Assembly: GCA_050847315.1 (NCBI GenBank)
Contig: CP193791.1
Strand: one strand, 5' to 3'
DNA: 64,000 nucleotides
Source of the DNA: Cedecea sp000277545
Lineage (GTDB): Bacteria; Pseudomonadota; Gammaproteobacteria; Enterobacterales; Enterobacteriaceae
Shown here in pieces: positions 8,761-17,076 of this stretch (position 1 is its first letter; every line of letters begins with the position of its first letter). The translations under genes were made by a program, and so were the position numbers. Below the pieces are notes generated by a model. The model saw only the letters and a program-made list of their open reading frames with translations, made no database searches and was not told the origin of the DNA.

Positions 8761-10383
8761 ATGAGCGACACGAAGCCCCCGCAAACGACGGCCAAGCGCC
8801 CGATGAAACTCAGCACCTCGGTGACGCTGATGCTGTGCGCCGTTATCGGCTCGGTGCTGCTTGTGGTTTACGCCCTGTACTTTATCCAGATCAGCAACGC
8901 CACCCGCAGCGGCCTGAAAGACACCGCGCTGGCGGTGGCGAGAACCCTGGCCGACGATCCGACGATCAAATACGGCCTGACGCAGCCCCACAGCAAAGAC
9001 ATTATTCCGCCGGTAGCTACCCGCGTACAGGAGCGTAATGACCTGCTGTTCGTGGTGGTGACCGACATGAACGGCATTCGCTATTCACATCCCCAACCCG
9101 GCAATATTGGCTCGCATTTTATTGGCGACGACATTTTCCCGGCGCTGGAAGGCAAAGAGAATGTGTCGATCAACCACGGCGTGCTGGCGGAAGCCCTGCG
9201 CGTCTTTACGCCGGTCTATAACGAACAGCATAAGCAGATAGGCGTAGTCGCCATCGGCATCTCGCTGAGCAAAGTGGACGAGCAGATCAGCAAGAGCCGC
9301 TGGAGCGTGCTCTGGACGGTGTTGTTCAGCGCCCTGTTCGGCTCGCTCGGCACCTGGGTGCTGGTGCGGGTGCTGAAACGCATTCTGTTCGGCTTCGAGC
9401 CGTATGAAATCTCCGCGCTGTTCGAGCAGCGCCAGGCTATGCTGCAGTCCGTTAAAGAGGGCATTATCGCCGTTGACCGCGAAGGCCGCGTGACGCTTAT
9501 CAACCACGCGGCGCGCAAAATGCTGCTCTCCCCGGACGATTTCCGCCTCGGTAAAACCGTGCCGCCGGGGCCGCTGGTGGCCACGCTGTGCGAAGTGCTG
9601 CACACCGGCACGCCGATTCAGGATCGGCAAATCATCAGCTATGGCCGCCTGGTCTTGTGTAATGCGGTGCCAATTCGTATAAATAATCAGGTGATCGGCG
9701 CCATCAGTACCTTCCGAGACAAGACTGAAATCAATTTGTTGACCCAGCGTGTAGACGGCATGGTGAATTATGTCGACGCGCTGCGCGAGCGCTCGCACGA
9801 ATTTATGAATAAGCTGCACGTCATTCTTGGCCTGCTGCAGCTTAAGCATTACGACAAGCTTGAAGAGTACATTCTGCAAACCGCCAGCAATTACCAGACG
9901 GAAATTGGCACGCTGCAGAGCAAAATTAAGTCGCCGGTGATTGCCGGGTTCCTGATCGGCAAGATTAACCGCGCGCGGGAAGCGGGCCACCATCTGGCGC
10001 TTGCCGACGAATGCCAGCTGCCGGACAACCCGAACGAACTTCAGGTGATGGCGCTGATTACCGCGCTGGGCAACCTGATTGAAAACGCGCTGGACGCGAT
10101 GGGCGACCAGCCTGATGGCGAAGTAGGCGTGCTGCTGCACTACCAGAACGGCGTGCTAAGCGTGGAAGTCAGCGACGACGGACCGGGTATAGAGCCGGAC
10201 CATATTCAGTCTATTTTTGACAAAGGCTACTCCACCAAAGGCGAGCAGCGTGGCGTGGGGCTGTTCCTTGCCAGGCAGCAGCTTGAGCGCCTTGGCGGCA
10301 GTATTCAGGTGGAGTCAGAACCCGGCGTCTTCACCCAATTCTTTGTGCAGTTACCCTGGGATAGTGAAAGGAACAATGCGTGA
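8761..10383 (+). CDS. dcuS: C4-dicarboxylate sensor histidine kinase DcuS
   Basis: This 540-residue membrane kinase follows E. coli DcuS along its length. TM1 is at about residues 21-43, followed by a periplasmic PAS domain, TM2 at about 183-205, a cytoplasmic PAS domain (about 220-325) and the kinase core. The fumarate-binding residues of DcuS are all present at the same numbers: R107, H110, F120, R147 and F149. The phospho-acceptor is H346 in LRERSHEFMNKLH. The N box (NLIENALDAMG) and G box (GVGLFLARQQ) are intact. It should sense external fumarate, succinate or malate and phosphorylate the adjacent DcuR-like protein, whose GTG start overlaps its stop. Instead of sitting next to dcuB/fumB, it sits beside a soluble fumarate reductase locus. 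Confidence 0.92.
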   Translation: MSDTKPPQTTAKRPMKLSTSVTLMLCAVIGSVLLVVYALYFIQISNATRSGLKDTALAVARTLADDPTIKYGLTQPHSKDIIPPVATRVQERNDLLFVVVTDMNGIRYSHPQPGNIGSHFIGDDIFPALEGKENVSINHGVLAEALRVFTPVYNEQHKQIGVVAIGISLSKVDEQISKSRWSVLWTVLFSALFGSLGTWVLVRVLKRILFGFEPYEISALFEQRQAMLQSVKEGIIAVDREGRVTLINHAARKMLLSPDDFRLGKTVPPGPLVATLCEVLHTGTPIQDRQIISYGRLVLCNAVPIRINNQVIGAISTFRDKTEINLLTQRVDGMVNYVDALRERSHEFMNKLHVILGLLQLKHYDKLEEYILQTASNYQTEIGTLQSKIKSPVIAGFLIGKINRAREAGHHLALADECQLPDNPNELQVMALITALGNLIENALDAMGDQPDGEVGVLLHYQNGVLSVEVSDDGPGIEPDHIQSIFDKGYSTKGEQRGVGLFLARQQLERLGGSIQVESEPGVFTQFFVQLPWDSERNNA

Positions 10384-11099
10384 TTAATGTCTTAATTGTT
10401 GATGATGATGCGATGGTTGCGGAACTTAACCGCGCCTACGTCAGCCAAATCCCGGGCTTTAGCTGCTGCGGTTCCGCCTCCACGCTGAAACAGGCGCGGG
10501 AGATGGTCAGCAACCCGGAGCTAAAAATAGATCTGATCCTGCTGGATGTGTATATGCAGCAGGATAACGGCCTGGATCTGCTGCCGACGCTGCGTGAAGC
10601 GGGAAAAACCATCGATGTGATCGTTATCTCCTCGGCGGCGGACGCGGCGACTATCCAGAAGTCGATGCACTACGGCGTGGTGGATTACCTGATCAAACCG
10701 TTCCAGTTCCCGCGCTTTGAAGAAGCGTTAACCAACTGGCGCGAAAAGAAAAACCTGATGGGCACCCACAAATATTACGAGCAGGCGGACGTTGACCGAC
10801 TGCTGCACGGTGGCTCCCCGGTGGTCGCGGACGCCAAGCGCCTGCCGAAAGGGCTGACGCCGCAAACGCTGCGCACCATTTGCCAGTGGATCGACACCCA
10901 CCCGACGGAAGAGTTCTCCACCGACGAACTGGCGGCGGCGGTGAATATCTCTCGCGTGTCATGCCGTAAGTATCTGATCTGGCTGGCGCAGATCAATATC
11001 CTGTTCACCAGCATTCATTACGGCATGACCGGCCGCCCGGTGTACCGCTATCGCCTGCAGGCCGAACAGCTTGGCCTGCTCAAGCAGTACTGCCAGTAA
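10380..11099 (+). CDS. dcuR: C4-dicarboxylate response regulator DcuR
   Basis: This 239-residue response regulator closely resembles E. coli DcuR. The receiver domain has acidic residues near positions 8-10, the phospho-acceptor D56 in LLDVYMQ and the conserved Lys in DYLIKPFQ. The C-terminal DNA-binding domain holds STDELAAAVNISRVSCRKYL and ends LLKQYCQ. The start is GTG at 10380, overlapping the dcuS stop (GTGA), so the pair is translationally coupled. Its 3' end overlaps the convergent apbE gene by 20 bp. The likely targets are the fumarate reductase/apbE and transporter/fumarase promoters in the 14.9-15.5 kb intergenic region. Confidence 0.92.
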   Translation: MINVLIVDDDAMVAELNRAYVSQIPGFSCCGSASTLKQAREMVSNPELKIDLILLDVYMQQDNGLDLLPTLREAGKTIDVIVISSAADAATIQKSMHYGVVDYLIKPFQFPRFEEALTNWREKKNLMGTHKYYEQADVDRLLHGGSPVVADAKRLPKGLTPQTLRTICQWIDTHPTEEFSTDELAAAVNISRVSCRKYLIWLAQINILFTSIHYGMTGRPVYRYRLQAEQLGLLKQYCQ

Positions 11100-12051
11100 T
11101 CAGCCGGTAGCTGTCATCCAGTAACGTAAAGCGGAACTGGCTGCTGGCGGAAGAGAGAATAATCTCTCGCTGTTTGGTGACAAAAATCGCCTCGATATCG
11201 GGGCGATTCGCCAGCACGGCGCCGCCCTTTTCTAATCCCATGCCGTAAATCAACGTCGTCCAGATGTCCCCATCCAGCGAGTCAGTCGAGACGATCGTCA
11301 CGCTATCCAGGTCGTTATCCAGCGGGTAGCCCGTGCGCGGGTCGAGAATATGGTGATAGCGTTTGCCGTCCAGCTCGAAATAGCGCTCGTAAACGCCGGA
11401 TGTCACCACCGATTTGTTCGCCACCTCAATCACGCCCAGCATCTCTTCCGGGCCGCTAAACGGCTTTTTCAGCCCGATGGACCAGCCGCCTTCCGGCGAG
11501 CCCAGCGTCTGCACGTTGCCGCCGAGGTTAATCAGCCCCTGCGCCACGCCCTGCCGCTGCAGGAAGTCGCGTACCCGGTCGGCAATGTAGCCCTTGGCTA
11601 TCGCGCCCAGGTCTATTTCCATCCCGCTATGTGCCAGATAAACGCTGCCTTCGGCTTCGTCCAGCACCACCTGATGCGGCTGCGTGCGCGGCAGCAGCGC
11701 GGCGATGTCTTCTGCCGGCGGAACGCTATCGCCCTTGAAACCAATCTTCCACCGCTTCACCAGCGGGCCAATGGCGAGATTAAAAATACTGTCGGGGAAC
11801 AGGCTGGCGGCTTTGGCGCATTTGATAAGCTCGAACACCGGACGGCTGACGGCAACCGGATGTTTGCCCGCCGCGTGATTAATGCTCATCACCTGGGATT
11901 CGGCCCGGTTCACGGTGAGCAGATCTTCGTATTGTTTGATCAGGCGGAACACCTGAGAGGCGAGAGTTTCGTTGGGTTCGAACAGCTTGAGGAGAATGGG
12001 CGAGCCCATTAAAACGGCAGAGTAGCCATAAACACCTTCGGGTTGCGACAT
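11080..12051 (-). CDS. apbE: FAD:protein FMN transferase (ApbE family), cytoplasmic form
   Basis: This 323-residue ApbE-type flavin transferase attaches FMN covalently from FAD to a Thr or Ser in a target motif. The family motifs DLGAIAKGYIAD, INLGGNVQTLG and HHILDPRTGYP are present, as is a C-terminal GDIWTTLIYGMG. I chose the ATG at 12051 because AAGGAG lies 7 bp upstream; the open frame continues upstream but has no ribosome site. There is no signal peptide or lipobox, unlike periplasmic ApbE, so it should act in the cytoplasm. It lies 58 bp after the fumarate reductase gene on the same strand, and the DAISGATS motif in that enzyme is the obvious substrate. Confidence 0.9.
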   Translation of the reverse strand: MSQPEGVYGYSAVLMGSPILLKLFEPNETLASQVFRLIKQYEDLLTVNRAESQVMSINHAAGKHPVAVSRPVFELIKCAKAASLFPDSIFNLAIGPLVKRWKIGFKGDSVPPAEDIAALLPRTQPHQVVLDEAEGSVYLAHSGMEIDLGAIAKGYIADRVRDFLQRQGVAQGLINLGGNVQTLGSPEGGWSIGLKKPFSGPEEMLGVIEVANKSVVTSGVYERYFELDGKRYHHILDPRTGYPLDNDLDSVTIVSTDSLDGDIWTTLIYGMGLEKGGAVLANRPDIEAIFVTKQREIILSSASSQFRFTLLDDSYRLITGSTA

Positions 12052-12109
12052 AGCGGGCTCCTTTTGCTGAAAAGGTTGCGCCCCGGCGAGGGCCGGAGCG
12101 CAGTTGGGC

Positions 12110-14890
12110 TTAGCGTTTTGCCCAGCTTGCCGCCTGATGGCCCGCCAGGGTACCAAAGACAATAATATCCGCCACCGCGTTACCGCCGATGCGGTTGCCG
12201 CCGTGAATACCACCGGCCACTTCACCCGCCGCGAACGCGCCAGGGATAACCTGATGCTGTTTATCCAGCACTTCGGTTTCGGCGTTGATGGTCACGCCGC
12301 CCATGGTGTGGTGCACCCCAGGGGCGATGCGGATGGCGTGGAACGGGCCATCTTTAATCGGGTTGCGCAGCGCGGTTTTACGGCCAAAATCTTCGTCGTA
12401 CTGATTTTCCACGAAGCCGTTGTAACGCTCAAGCGTGGCGAGGAAGGTGTGGTAATCCATTCCCAGTTTCTCCGCCAGTTCGCGAGGCCCTTCGGCGCTG
12501 ACCACAAAGCCTTTGGCGATGTACTCATCTGCCGCTTTGTTTTTAGTGCGAACGTTCTCGTCGAACACGATGTAAGCGTATTTCTCCGGCAGCGCGATAA
12601 TCTGCGCCGACACTTTATCGCGGGTTTCCATTTCGTTGAAGAAGCGGCTGCCTTTTTGGTTCACAAGGATGGCACCGCCGCCGCGAATGGACTCGGAAAT
12701 CAGGTACGAGGTGGTTTGCTCCACGGTTGGGTGAATCTGTATTTCGCCCATATCCACGGTGCCTGCGCCCAGTTTTTCCAGCAGCGCGATACCGCCGCCC
12801 GTGGCGCCTTTGTGGTTAGTGGTGACAAAGCCTTCCAGATCCGGGCGGTATTTCACCACCATCGAGCTGTTGGCGCTGAAGCCGCCGGTCGCCACGATCA
12901 CGCTTTTCGCGTGGATGGTCAGCGCTTCGTTTTCGTCCGTCAGCAGCGCCACGCCGCTGACTGCGCCCTGGTCAAACAGGATTTCCGTTACCGCCGTTTC
13001 CATCAGCACGTCGATGCTGCGTTTGTTGATGTTACGCAGCAGGCCGCTGATCAGGTAGCCGCCGACCGCCGAGCCGTCACGTGGGCGGTGGGTGCGGTCA
13101 ATGCTCATCCCGCCGGTGGTGGTGATGTCGTTCAGCATGATGCCGCGATCCGCCAGCCACTCAATGGCCTGCGGGGCGTTTTCCACAAAGCGGTGCAGCA
13201 GCTCTGGGTTATTTTTGTTGTAGCCGCCTTTCAGGGTTTCGGCATAGAACAGCTCTTTGCTGTCGAAGATACCTTTGACGCGCTGGAAGCGGGTTTCCGC
13301 CGCGTTCATCCCGGCAGATGCCTTAACGGTGTTCCCGCCGATGGACGGCATTTTCTCAACGATCAGCACGCTGGCACCTTCGTCGTGAGCCTGAATCGCC
13401 GCCGCCAGACCGGCACCGCCGCTGCCGACCACAACGACGTCGTAGTTCTGCGGGGCGCTAACGCCGCCGCTTTCTTCAAACGCCTGCTGCTTGCTGGATT
13501 TCACCATCGCTTTAGAAACGGCTTTTTTCACCGCTTCGCTCTGGGAAGTCGCGCCGGAAATGGCATCCACAAACGGCGAGTTGGCGGTCAGGATACGGGT
13601 ACGAATTTCTTCGAAGTTAGTGGTGAACTCCACGTCGTCCTGCGGGCCAGCGGCCAGCGCGATATCGGCGATGCGATCGCTGTCGAGGCTGACGTTAATC
13701 ACCAGTTGGTTGACGTCATCGCTGACGGTTTCTTCGAAGATCCCCGGTTTAAATTTAGAGGCTCCGCCCATGCTCATGTCACGGATCATCGCCTCGACCA
13801 GCGAGAAGCGCCACAGCGGCTCAGGGATGGTCAATTCTTCGCGTTTGGTGCTGTCGATAAACAGATCCAGCACTTCGCCGTTGGCGATGCGGGCAGTCCA
13901 GTCCGGGTAGGCAATGCAGGCGCGGCCTACGGCCACCAGGTCATACCCGTGCTCCAGCGCGGTTTCCACGTCGGAAGCATTCACGATGCCGCCCACGCCC
14001 ATCACCGGGATCTGCGCCAGCGCGTCGGAGCGCATTGCACAGTATTTATTGATCAGCGGCGTCGGGTCGGTGGTGTCGTTAATGGACGGACGCAGCGAGT
14101 AACCCAGAGAGAAGTGCAGGTAGTCCAGGCCTCGCTCGGCCAGTTTTTCCAGCAGGTACATGGTGTCGTCGAAACGAATCCCTGGCACTTCAAGCTCTTC
14201 CGGGGAGAAACGGTAGCCGATGATGAATGCATCGTCAGCAAACTGACGCACCATCTGATGGGTGATATCCAGCACGGCAAGCGGGAACTTAGCGCGGTTG
14301 TCGCGGCTGCCGCCCCATTCGTCATCACGCTGGTTTGAGTTCGGGGAGTAGAACTGTTGAATCAGATAGGTGTTCGCGCCGTGGATTTCCACACCGTCGA
14401 AACCAGCCTGAATGGCGCGGCGAACGGCCTCACCAAATTTAGTCACCATGCCCGCCACTTCTTCTGTGGTCAGGGCACGCGGTGTTGCAGCACCGTCGCG
14501 TGGTGCGGCCAGCGCGCTTGGGCCAACCGGCGTGCGGCCACCGATGAGTTTAGGGTCGACCATGCGGCCGCCGTGGTAAATCTGCAGCAGGGCTCTGGAG
14601 CCTTCAGCTTTAATCGCGGCGGCGATTTTCGCCAGGCCAGCAATTTTTTCGTCGGTGTCTATCCCGATAGCGCCAGGGAAGGCCAGGCCTAAATCGTCAA
14701 TAAAGCAGCATTCCACCACGATGGTACCGATGCTCCCGGCGCGGACGCGGTAGTACTCCACCAGCTCTTCGGTCACGGTGCCATCAAAATACCCGGTACA
14801 GGTAGTCATCGGTGCCATTAGCAGACGATTTTTTAACGCCGTACCGTTAGGTAAAGTAAATGGGCTTAACATGTTTTTGTCGGTGCTCAT
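12110..14890 (-). CDS. Three-domain flavin fumarate reductase (OYE-like, FMN-bind, FAD_binding_2; NADH:fumarate reductase type)
   Basis: This 926-residue enzyme has three modules. An old-yellow-enzyme-like domain spans residues 1 to about 370 (YHGGRM, DGVEIHGANTYL, VGRACIAYPDW). An FMN-bind domain spans about 385-460 with the flavinylation motif DAISGATS (D442, predicted acceptor T448). A FAD_binding_2 fumarate reductase domain spans about 483-926, with dinucleotide motif VVVGSGGAGLAAA and HHTMGGV near the end. This order matches the soluble NADH:fumarate reductase known from Klebsiella pneumoniae. No signal peptide or haem motif is seen, so it should act in the cytoplasm. It is co-directional with apbE and divergent from the DASS transporter. 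Other enoate or urocanate acceptors are possible, but the dcuSR, DASS and fumarase context favours fumarate. Confidence 0.9.
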   Translation of the reverse strand: MSTDKNMLSPFTLPNGTALKNRLLMAPMTTCTGYFDGTVTEELVEYYRVRAGSIGTIVVECCFIDDLGLAFPGAIGIDTDEKIAGLAKIAAAIKAEGSRALLQIYHGGRMVDPKLIGGRTPVGPSALAAPRDGAATPRALTTEEVAGMVTKFGEAVRRAIQAGFDGVEIHGANTYLIQQFYSPNSNQRDDEWGGSRDNRAKFPLAVLDITHQMVRQFADDAFIIGYRFSPEELEVPGIRFDDTMYLLEKLAERGLDYLHFSLGYSLRPSINDTTDPTPLINKYCAMRSDALAQIPVMGVGGIVNASDVETALEHGYDLVAVGRACIAYPDWTARIANGEVLDLFIDSTKREELTIPEPLWRFSLVEAMIRDMSMGGASKFKPGIFEETVSDDVNQLVINVSLDSDRIADIALAAGPQDDVEFTTNFEEIRTRILTANSPFVDAISGATSQSEAVKKAVSKAMVKSSKQQAFEESGGVSAPQNYDVVVVGSGGAGLAAAIQAHDEGASVLIVEKMPSIGGNTVKASAGMNAAETRFQRVKGIFDSKELFYAETLKGGYNKNNPELLHRFVENAPQAIEWLADRGIMLNDITTTGGMSIDRTHRPRDGSAVGGYLISGLLRNINKRSIDVLMETAVTEILFDQGAVSGVALLTDENEALTIHAKSVIVATGGFSANSSMVVKYRPDLEGFVTTNHKGATGGGIALLEKLGAGTVDMGEIQIHPTVEQTTSYLISESIRGGGAILVNQKGSRFFNEMETRDKVSAQIIALPEKYAYIVFDENVRTKNKAADEYIAKGFVVSAEGPRELAEKLGMDYHTFLATLERYNGFVENQYDEDFGRKTALRNPIKDGPFHAIRIAPGVHHTMGGVTINAETEVLDKQHQVIPGAFAAGEVAGGIHGGNRIGGNAVADIIVFGTLAGHQAASWAKR

Positions 14891-14996
14891 AATGTCGACT
14901 CCAAACTTTAAAATTTAAAACTGAGAATTCGGTTGCTGGCACTATTTTCGTTCTGGTTATTGGCCATTTCGCATGTCAACAATATAAGACTATTTT

Positions 14997-15031
14997 TAGT
15001 TACCAAACTATTTACGTTAGTTTAAAAACTA
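14997..15031. promoter_or_regulatory. Candidate DcuR-type operator pair (two TAGTTTnnAAACTA sites)
   Basis: Two 14-bp sites lie here: TAGTTACCAAACTA (14997-15010, one mismatch to the palindrome) and TAGTTTAAAAACTA (15018-15031, a perfect TAGTTT/AAACTA inverted repeat). Their starts are 21 bp apart, which puts them on the same face of the helix. They are about 110-140 bp upstream of the fumarate reductase start. Assignment to the local DcuR is inference from position only. Confidence 0.5.
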
Positions 15032-15311
15032 TTGAAGAACCGTAATAACACAATTACCCACAACGTGTTATTAATTAAAATATAAAAGATAACAGCTTAT
15101 TAAATTAATATAACATTTTAGTTACCTACCGGATGCACGCCGTGAACACGCGCCAGACCATGCGGCAAGCGGAATCGAGTCAGCAAAAAACATCAAAAAT
15201 GACCTGAGCGCCGCTTTTTTAATGATCAAACTGATAACTTTTCGCCGTAAATAACCCTGCTAAAACACGAACTATTATTTTTTACGAAAAGAATAACCAG
15301 AATCTGTTTTT

Positions 15312-15325
15312 TTGATCTCGATCAA
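15312..15325. promoter_or_regulatory. FNR box, perfect match to TTGATnnnnATCAA
   Basis: TTGATCTCGATCAA matches the FNR consensus at every defined base. It is centred about 190 bp upstream of the DASS transporter start, roughly 40-45 bp before a possible start of transcription that would follow the TATATA/TATAAC element at 15350-15357. This is close to class II activator geometry. It predicts anaerobic induction of at least the transporter-fumarase operon. Confidence 0.8.
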
Positions 15326-15444
15326 TTGTCATATACCCCGAAAGCGCAATATATAACTATCCATAAAATTTAATTCACCGCCGATAAAAAGCGATGAATA
15401 CCTATTTCCGCAACCGCTAACCAAGAGCGTTTAATTAATAAAGT

Positions 15445-15458
15445 AAGTTTAAAAACTA
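15445..15458. promoter_or_regulatory. Third copy of the TAGTTTnnAAACTA-type site
   Basis: AAGTTTAAAAACTA shares 13 consecutive bases with the perfect site at 15018-15031. It lies about 50 bp upstream of the DASS transporter start, so both arms of the divergent region carry the same element, as expected for a shared regulator. Confidence 0.45.
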
Positions 15459-15509
15459 AAGTAAGCGGAAATATAAAACGAATCCTTAACTCCTTATAAC
15501 GGTGTCATT

Positions 15510-17021
15510 ATGAGTGTAATAACCACCAATCTACCGCCGCTCAAAGAGAGCAATAAAAAAGCAGGCAACAACAAACGTTGGCTGATGATGGCCCTGCCCA
15601 TCATTGTGGCGCTGTTGCTGATGCTGGTTCCGGTCCCGGACGGCCTGCCGCCGTACGCCTGGCACTTCTTCGCTGTCTTCGTCGGCGTTATCGTCGGGCT
15701 TATCTTCGAACCGCTGCCGGGCGCCGTTATCGGCCTGACCGGGATCGTCGTCATTTCGCTCGGCAGTCAGTGGCTGCTGTTCAGCCCGGAGCAAATGGCC
15801 GACCCGAAATTCAAGCTGGCGGGAGCCTCCTTTAAATGGGCGGTCAGCGGCTTCGGGAACTCCACCGTCTGGCTTATCTTCGGCGCATTTATGTTTGCTG
15901 CCGGTTACGATAAGACCCAGTTTGGCCGCCGACTGGCGCTGATTCTGGTGAAATACCTTGGCCGCCGCAGCCTGACGCTGGGCTACGCCATTGCTTTCGC
16001 CGACCTGCTGCTGGCACCGTTTACCCCGTCCAACACCGCACGCAGCGGCGGGACCATCTACCCGATTATCGCTAACCTGCCGCCGCTGTATGGCTCAAAA
16101 CCTAACGACCCAAGCGCGCGTAAAATCGGTTCTTACCTGATGTGGGTGGCTATCACCGCAGCCTGTATCACCAGCTCAATGTTCCTCTCTGCGCTGGCCC
16201 CTAACCTGCTGGCACTGGCTTTGGTGAAAAGCATCGTTGGCATCAACATCTCCTGGGGCATGTGGTTCCTCGCCTTCCTGCCGCTGGGCCTGCTGTTACT
16301 GCTGACCATGCCGCTGCTGGCTTACTGGCTCTACCCGCCTGAAGTGAAAGTGAACGACGAAGTGCCAAAATGGGCGAGCCGTGAACTGGAAAAACTGGGC
16401 AAACTGTCCCGCAACGAAATCCTGCTGCTGGTGTTCGTCTGCTCCGCGCTGGTGATGTGGATCTTCGCGGCAAGCTGGATTGAACCTGCGCTTGCGGCCC
16501 TGCTGGTTATCGTGCTGATGCTGTGGACCGGCGTTCTGAACTGGAACGACATCACCAATAACAAAGCGGCGTGGAACACCTTCGTCTGGTTCGCCACCCT
16601 GGTTGCCCTGGCCGATGGCCTGTCTTCTACCGGCTTCATCTCCTGGCTGGGTAAAGAAGGCGGCGCGCTGATGACCGGTATCGCCCCAGGCACCGCGACC
16701 ATTGTCCTGCTGCTGGCGTTCTACCTGCTGCACTACCTGTTTGCGAGCACCACCGCGCACACCACCGCGCTGCTGCCAGCGATGCTGACCATCGCCTCCA
16801 CCATTCCGGGCATGAATATGGAAGTGTTCTGTCTGCTGATGGTGACCTCGCTGGGTATCATGGGCATCATCACTCCATACGGCACCGGCCCAAGCCCTAT
16901 CTACTACGGTAGCGGCTACCTGCCAACTAAAGATTACTGGCGCCTGGGCACCATCTTCGGTGGCCTGTTCCTGGCCGCGCTGCTGGTGATTGGTTATCCG
17001 TGGATGTCCCTGATGTTCTGA
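15510..17021 (+). CDS. DASS-family anion/C4-dicarboxylate transporter (CitT/TtdT-like)
   Basis: This 503-residue inner-membrane protein has about 12 predicted helices and the duplicated SNT-type substrate and cation motifs of the divalent anion:sodium symporter family. SNTARSGGT is at about residues 174-182 and ASTTAHTTALLPAM is in the second half. It is closest in kind to the CitT/TtdT group, which exchanges citrate or tartrate for succinate. Here, next to fumarase and fumarate reductase and under DcuSR/FNR-type sites, uptake of malate, fumarate or tartrate in exchange for succinate is plausible. The fumarase gene follows 55 bp downstream and is probably co-transcribed. Confidence 0.9.
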   Translation: MSVITTNLPPLKESNKKAGNNKRWLMMALPIIVALLLMLVPVPDGLPPYAWHFFAVFVGVIVGLIFEPLPGAVIGLTGIVVISLGSQWLLFSPEQMADPKFKLAGASFKWAVSGFGNSTVWLIFGAFMFAAGYDKTQFGRRLALILVKYLGRRSLTLGYAIAFADLLLAPFTPSNTARSGGTIYPIIANLPPLYGSKPNDPSARKIGSYLMWVAITAACITSSMFLSALAPNLLALALVKSIVGINISWGMWFLAFLPLGLLLLLTMPLLAYWLYPPEVKVNDEVPKWASRELEKLGKLSRNEILLLVFVCSALVMWIFAASWIEPALAALLVIVLMLWTGVLNWNDITNNKAAWNTFVWFATLVALADGLSSTGFISWLGKEGGALMTGIAPGTATIVLLLAFYLLHYLFASTTAHTTALLPAMLTIASTIPGMNMEVFCLLMVTSLGIMGIITPYGTGPSPIYYGSGYLPTKDYWRLGTIFGGLFLAALLVIGYPWMSLMF

Positions 17022-17076
17022 TTTAAAGCCGCTGGAGGGCAACCTCCGGCGGTTTATTTTTATGGAGTAACGAGCT

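Larger units (their letters stand above)
14891..15509. promoter_or_regulatory. 619-bp AT-rich divergent regulatory region between fumarate reductase and DASS transporter genes
   Basis: No coding sequence is supported here. The region separates two divergent operons and is much more AT-rich than its flanks. It contains a perfect FNR palindrome (15312-15325), three copies of a TAGTTTnnAAACTA-type site (14997, 15018, 15445) and a perfect 9-bp inverted repeat TAATAACAC/GTGTTATTA (15043-15051 and 15065-15073). A TATATA/TATAAC stretch at 15350-15357 lies about 40-45 bp after the FNR centre and could be the -10 element of the transporter promoter. These features suggest combined control by anaerobiosis and C4-dicarboxylates. 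Confidence 0.7.

Noticed and set aside
12104..14338. 744-codon plus-strand open frame opposite the fumarate reductase gene
   Set aside because: It is an antisense shadow of a GC-rich, well-conserved gene. Its His/Phe/Gly-rich translation matches nothing recognisable.
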